Position numbers and translations under genes: made by a program. This document shows, piece by piece, positions 59,218 to 64,000 of a stretch of 64,000 bases of DNA. Numbering within the stretch: the first letter of the stretch is position 1; every line of letters begins with the position of its first letter. Origin of the DNA: Mucidula mucida (Eukaryota; Basidiomycota; Agaricomycetes; Agaricales; Physalacriaceae); contig JADNYV010000025.1 in NCBI GenBank assembly GCA_015501055.1, positions 62,001 to 126,000 of the forward strand, given 5' to 3'. The notes beneath the pieces are model-generated. The model worked only from the letters and a program-made list of their open reading frames with translations, did not search any database and was not told the DNA's origin.

Positions 59218-61018
59218 TTAGTCTCCGTCAGAGTCATCGTCTGACCCATCGTTATCTCGGCGTTGGCGCTTCCCAGATCCATGGCGGTTGCGCTGTTGGG
59301 AGGGTTAGAGGCGTGGGGACAGACGTCGAGAGGACTCTCACCAGAGGGAGTTTCTGTCCTTGATTTCCAAATGCGATGGATAGAGCAGTGGTATCTGGAA
59401 GTTTGATTATAAGTAATGTAATTCAAAAAGTAGTTTAACACGAATATGGTTAATGCTCACCGGGAACGCCTGGGAAACGCTTCGCTGAATAGACAGTAAA
59501 TGGCTCGGTGAAGGTTTGCGCAAGTACGGGCGACGCTTCAGTATTAACCGAAGAGCACCAAAGTCTGGAGCAGGATGGCTGTCGAGAACGTAAGATTAAT
59601 GAAATTCACAATATAACCTTGTGGAGGACATACCCTCCGACATTCATGAGACGCATTCGCAGACGGAAGGTACCTTTGAGATTGGTCAGATCGATGAAAA
59701 GGAAACATGATGCCGAAACCCCCACCTTCGGTGCGAACGGATAAGTCCTGGAAGAGAAAAAATATCCCCGGTTTGCGATGCTCGTCCTGTAAAACGGTGG
59801 CGTTTGCAGACAGAGGACCAACTAGCGTCCTAGTATACGTGTGGCGTGGCAGCGGGGGTATAACGCTCGAGGACTTAGTGCTCTGATTACTAGCTGGCAT
59901 ATAGGTTGGCGCAAACGTTGCGCTTTCCTCCGATGTTTCTCGGGAATAGGTGGGCGGTCCCTGAGGAGGCCAAGACATCTCGCGATTATCAGTAGGCGAA
60001 GTGTTGTTGTAGTACCCAGGTTCTGCGGTCCATGGACGGTAGGGCGCCATCTCTGAATTACCTTCGTTCTGCTGCCAAGCCTCAGAATTTGCTCGGCCGA
60101 AGGTCTGTATAGATGGCAGAGAGGGCGGAAAAGCGTTGTTGCGCTCAGCGGCGGAGTACCCCCATGTCGGCGCCTCTGCTGGCGGGGGAGCGCCGTAGGA
60201 GATGGGTGTCAGACTCACGCCATCGGAGGGCGTGGGAGGCGGGTATGAGTAGGACTGATTTGGAGACATTGGAGACGTTGTTTCGGGATTTGGCTTGGGA
60301 AGTGACATTAGTCTGGGTAATCTGATAACAGGTTTGGGTCTTAACTTACAGTCTCTCCGGGACGAGAATGAGAAGGGGTAGGCGTTCGTCTAGATACCGG
60401 TGTTTGCTGGCCGGTGGAGGAACGTTGCTGTGAAGTGCTCGTGCCGCGTCTTCGACTGGAGCCGGAGCTACTGCTACCACTCGTTGATTTAGGAGGATTC
60501 TGGGGAATGTAACGGTCTGAGGAGGATGGATGTAGGACGAGGTTCATCTCTTGTTTACCATCGGCCGACCAAAGATCTACAGTAACAAGGAAGAATGAGC
60601 AGTCCACGTCTCTAGTGCAAGATGAATCGATGAGCGATTAAGAGCAATTGCAGTGGGATTCACACACTTTTCGTCGACGAAAGTACCGTCCTCATTTGAT
60701 ACTACCATCTTGGCAACTGCAGCTGGGGCTAGCGGTCGGCGATCCTAGGAGAGACATAAAGGCCCGTAGAAGATGGCGATCTGCATGAATAGGCGTACCT
60801 TGTCACCAAAACCGCACATTCGCGCTCGTAAAGGGTTCTGAATGACTTCGAGAGAGTAGGTTCTGTAGACATGATGGTTCCGAATCAAAAGCGGGCTGTG
60901 GGAGGGGGTGGACTAACCTCTTGCTTTGGCCGTACATGAGACTCCAGATATCTGGGCCTTCTACTGGGGCTGCGCGGTACGGAGTACCTCGAATTCTGGC
61001 ATTGGTTTGCTGAATCAT
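59218..61018 (-). CDS. Velvet-domain regulator, VelB type
   Basis: Velvet proteins are NF-kB-like DNA-binding regulators; VelB pairs with VeA or VosA to control development and secondary metabolism. It starts MIQQTNARIRGTPYRAAPVE, WSLMYGQSKRTYSLEVIQNP, and LRARMCGFGDKDRRPLAPAA, the velvet signature. SFFLVTVDLWSADGKQEMNL is followed by a disordered insert of roughly 170-190 residues rich in Ser, Pro and Thr (SSSSGSSRRRGTSTSQQRSS, PNQSYSYPPPTPSDG). The domain then resumes: YTRTLVGPLSANATVLQDEH, GIFFLFQDLSVRTEGTFRLR, FTEPFTVYSAKRFPGVPDTT, ALSIAFGNQGQKLPL. A domain split by a long insert is the hallmark of VelB. It ends DGSDDDSDGD. A base seems missing near 59541-59555, between FGALR and VNTEASPVLAQ. 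Confidence 0.9.
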
Positions 61019-61459
61019 TCTAGGCTAGTCTGGATGTGACGGCTGGCCTGGTATTGATTCGGGGCGGGGAAGGGGGTATTGTTGGTGGCGGTGACTGTAG
61101 CAAGGCCTGAAGAGCAGGCAGAGCGCGATGGCGGAAAGAAAGTCGGAATCACGAAGAAAGAACAAGTCCGGGTCCTTAAGTAGACGAATCGTGGTGGGAG
61201 CAGACCCAGAACAATGGTACTGTGGTAGATCACGCAATGTATAAGTTGATCTCGTTTACAGTCCCCGATGGCAAGGCCCAGGACGCAAGTGAACGCAAGA
61301 TCACCGATAGACGTGAGCACTTGGCGGTATCAAGCGAGCCACAGAGCCTGCCCTTTGCCTATAATTGAACCAGCACAGCCACAGCACAACCCCGCGTCCG
61401 ATACGTGCAAAATATATCCAAGTTTCCGCGACAATAATTTATCTACTAGTAATACTGTT
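61019..61459. other. Intergenic, VelB-type gene upstream region
   Basis: 441 bp between two minus-strand genes. No gene seen. Confidence 0.4.
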
Positions 61460-62880
61460 CTAAAAGTCTTTCCAGTCATCGTCCCAGTCATCCTTCTTCT
61501 TGTTCGCAGCTGCGGGAGCGTGCGCAGCGGTCGAGGTACCGCCACCAGCCTGACTGTACTGCCCAAAGAAATCGTCGTCCTCGTGGTCATGATACAGCGC
61601 AGACGTCTCGCCATCATACCCTTGCGGAACACTACCATATCCTGCATGGCTCGGACCACCAATGCGCTCTCGCACTCCGCCGACAACACCTCCTACACTT
61701 TCCGCGACATCAACACCAAACTGGTTCTTTGACCACTGATTCGCCGACGAGCCAACCATCGCAGCGCGCTTCTGTGCCTCTGACAGATACCCACGAACAT
61801 TCGACTGGAGTGTAGGATCTGATACCTTCTCCATTCCAGGTTGTATCACGTTCTCGTTGACGGCGCGCGATGCACCAACCACTGCCGCCGAGAAGAGTGA
61901 CCATCCTTTACTCAGGGCGGCCATGGGGTTGTCTTGTAGTTCATTGAGTGTGGGAGCAGATGCAGAAGAGAGGCCATAGGCTGGATGACTTGACGGCGAA
62001 GGTGTACTTCCAAAGCCCTGGTACCGGCCACCTTGGGAGGGAGGCAAGTTATCCGGACGTGTGGCGTTCACGCTGCCAAGACCTGCGAAATACGTCTCGT
62101 TAGCCGCCTTTTGGTCGCTTCCGATATCAGGAGTCCCCCGTGGAGATGCGTTGAAAGATGCCGGAGAAGACGAATCGCTGCGTAGGGAACTACCGGTCAT
62201 CGCTCTGCTTGAGGTACGCGACTTTCGGAGCCCTTGCGACGAAGGAAGTGTAGGTGATGTGGGATTGGTAGATGGCGTGGGAGGCGATGGACTCCATTCT
62301 TGTCCCGCCAGCATACTGTCGAGCTATTCGAGTGCTAAATACGCGCAAGAAAGCCTAAACGTAGAGATAGCATACCTTTTGGCGATATGTGTGCGGCCCA
62401 ACAATGATACGTTTCATGTGGACTTAGGCCGTCGTTGTAGCCGCCCTGGTCGACGGGTCGGTAGGAACGCATGAATTCACGGAAAAGTTTGTTCCCGCCG
62501 AGCTGTTTGTCGGGCTTGTTACGCTCATCTTCGGGTTCGAGCAGAGTGACTTACCTGCATGCGTTTAATCTGTTCTTCTTGCCAGGTATCCATTGATATT
62601 GAGCGGACGAAGCTGTGAGGGCTGTCAGCTCGTCGTCGGCGCCCTTACGATGGGGACCCGCCTAATGTGCACGCCAAAGCCGCGATGAACGCCAGCACAT
62701 TGCAGACAGATGAATACTGCGAAGCTGTTGCCAGGTCAGGAAGATTAAAAGTCGATAATAGTCCTACCTGAGCGAGGCCCATTGTGGGTTCGGATTTGTA
62801 CAGTCCGCGCAGATTTTGTTCTCAAGGTCTTCACGTCGCACGAGCTCTTGCAGAATCTTCTTCGCCTGAGCTTGATCCAT
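61460..62880 (-). CDS. ARF GTPase-activating protein (ArfGAP1/Gcs1 type), one apparent frameshift
   Basis: Stimulates GTP hydrolysis on Arf1 in COPI coat cycling at the Golgi. It starts MDQAQAKKILQELVRREDLE at 62880. The zinc finger is CADCTNPNPQWAS ... VFICLQCAGVHRGFGVHIS (CxxC-x16-CxxC), with the arginine-finger region FVRSISMDTWQEEQIKRMQ. Then LGGNKLFREFMRSY and SPHETYHCWAA. Near 62383-62394 a base appears missing: YRQKLDSMLAGQEWSPSPP follows only after a frame change. The large last exon has a Ser/Pro linker, then an ALPS-like amphipathic region (PMAALSKGWSLFSAAVVGAS), GYLSEAQKRAAMVGSSANQW and the C-terminal DDWDDDWKDF, a typical ArfGAP1/Gcs1 ending. One intron uses a GC donor. Confidence 0.9.
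62613..62661 (-). other. Probable GC-AG intron in the ArfGAP gene
   Basis: The exon ends CACATTAG, the intron begins gcgggt and ends cctcacag, and the next exon is CTTCGTCCGC, giving HIS|FVRS in phase. The donor is weaker than the CSN1 one. Confidence 0.65.
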
Positions 62881-64000
62881 GACGGCGGGAAACAAGGTGC
62901 TCGATCGGTCCGATCACGCTTTCTCGGTGTTCACCGACTCACCACGATGCTCCTCACCGCGTGGCTCGTACTTATCGTACCTTCAAAGAAGTACCGACCC
63001 TAAGAAAGTGCTACATAGAGCTATCTGGTTAGGGATCTACAAGGATACATGCTCATCCACGTCCTCGACACGCCACGTGCTTTACTTACAGTCTTGTTCT
63101 TGACAAGAATACAACCTAGTACAACCTTCGCGGCAGATGATCTTGTAATTTGTGTTTGTCTTGTGCCTCGAGTCCCGTATCATATATGGAGCCTGTTACG
63201 AGCTTACATAGCACGTATTGCCTTGGTGTGTTTGTCAATATGTCGCACTTATCGCTGACATACACAAATGGAACCAGGTCCTCTTTCTCCGGAGGTCATC
63301 TTCGGACTGAAACGGAAAGGTCAAAGACGCTCTCCCACTGTCACCCTGGTGTATAGTCGCCGCGCCTCACCGTCAAATGACCCGCGACCGATTGGACCGA
63401 GATTCACACTCTTCCTCACAAGGCATCCTCGCGATCTCGTCGGACGACGCCACAAGACTCGGCTACTCAATCGCTGACCGTCACTCGTTCTCCTTTCAGT
63501 AGCGCGTCTAATTTATACCGGAGATCTGTTTCTGGTCTTTAGTACCTGAGCCTCCGGTCACCGTGTCAAGTTTTCACCACCGGCGTTCTCTTGAGGTGAC
63601 AAGACTGTAAATGCCCAGAAGATACCCGCTTAACTACGGAATGTCTATCTTGTTCCGTGTCCGAGTCGGTTCCCACTTGGATGTGATTTTTGCTCACGAG
63701 GCGTAAATCCGCCATGCTAATTCTTGGTGGAACAATAGCGAGCTGCGCTTTGTCACCATCCCTATTTATGGAAAGAGAACTTCGTGAGTATCACTGTCCA
63801 CTAGTCCGGCAACAGATTCTGTCATGTAGGAGACACTCTTCTATCTTTCGTGAAGAAGCCGAAGCGCCAGATCGGTACTCTACTCAGAAGTCTATTATAC
63901 CTTATGCGTCGCAGAAGGTAAGCGCTTCCGCAGCGGCACAAGAGGTGTATATGTGGTAGCTATCTACCGATCCTCCAAAGTGCACGTCTCATAGTTGCCC
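62881..64000. other. 1.1-kb right end with no supported gene
   Basis: Starts with the ArfGAP upstream region. A small frame at 63690-63959 could be two exons joined at 63784-63828 (gtgagt...atgtag), giving a hydrophobic start MLILGGTIASCALSPSLFME and a polar tail ending VYMW. No family is recognised and it may belong to a gene outside the window. Confidence 0.3.

Overview
This window is nuclear DNA of a filamentous fungus, most likely a mushroom-type basidiomycete (Agaricomycetes). That is an inference from gene density, many short GT-AG introns (about 35-60 nt), intron positions and protein flavour: velvet factor, Q/P-rich metacaspase, COP9 subunit, extracellular intradiol dioxygenase, PIN-like carrier. 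Gene models were built by hand from splice signals and conserved protein motifs. Exon edges given are those where reading phase and homology agree. No transcripts or database searches were available.

Layout. 0-10 kb: 3' end of ribose-phosphate pyrophosphokinase, malate synthase, a SET-domain methyltransferase with three apparent frameshifts, cofilin and PEX14 (head to head), a decayed short-chain dehydrogenase (SDR) fragment and an intact SDR. 10-16 kb: metacaspase and glycogen branching enzyme. 17-21 kb: a PIN-like auxin efflux carrier and a decayed tandem copy. 21-28 kb: alpha/beta hydrolase and COP9 subunit 1 (head to head), a CASTOR-type ACT protein, a cyclophilin. 28-34 kb: small membrane protein, secreted intradiol dioxygenase, allantoate-permease-type MFS carrier. 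34-43 kb: a hypothetical protein with an internal repeat, a membrane SDR, a large disordered Ser/Pro-rich protein. 43-51 kb: CAP/PR-1 protein, prefoldin 2 and complex I 23-kDa subunit (head to head), two poorly known genes, complex I GRIM-19 subunit. 52-64 kb: double HMG-box protein, GNAT acetyltransferase, long PPR protein, VelB-type velvet protein, ArfGAP.

Most genes are unrelated housekeeping genes rather than a cluster. I see no gene cluster, CRISPR array, intact transposon or operon-like system, and no convincing novel system. The most useful observations are: (1) at least nine places where a conserved protein can be read through only if one base is missing, always in the same direction, which points to consensus deletions or decay; (2) two tandem duplicate-and-decay events (carrier, SDR); (3) very short bidirectional promoters of 65, 98 and 126 bp between start codons; (4) start codons interrupted or immediately followed by introns (GRIM-19, cofilin); (5) two GC-AG introns; and (6) an apparently unnamed internally repeated module in the 34.6-36.2 kb gene.
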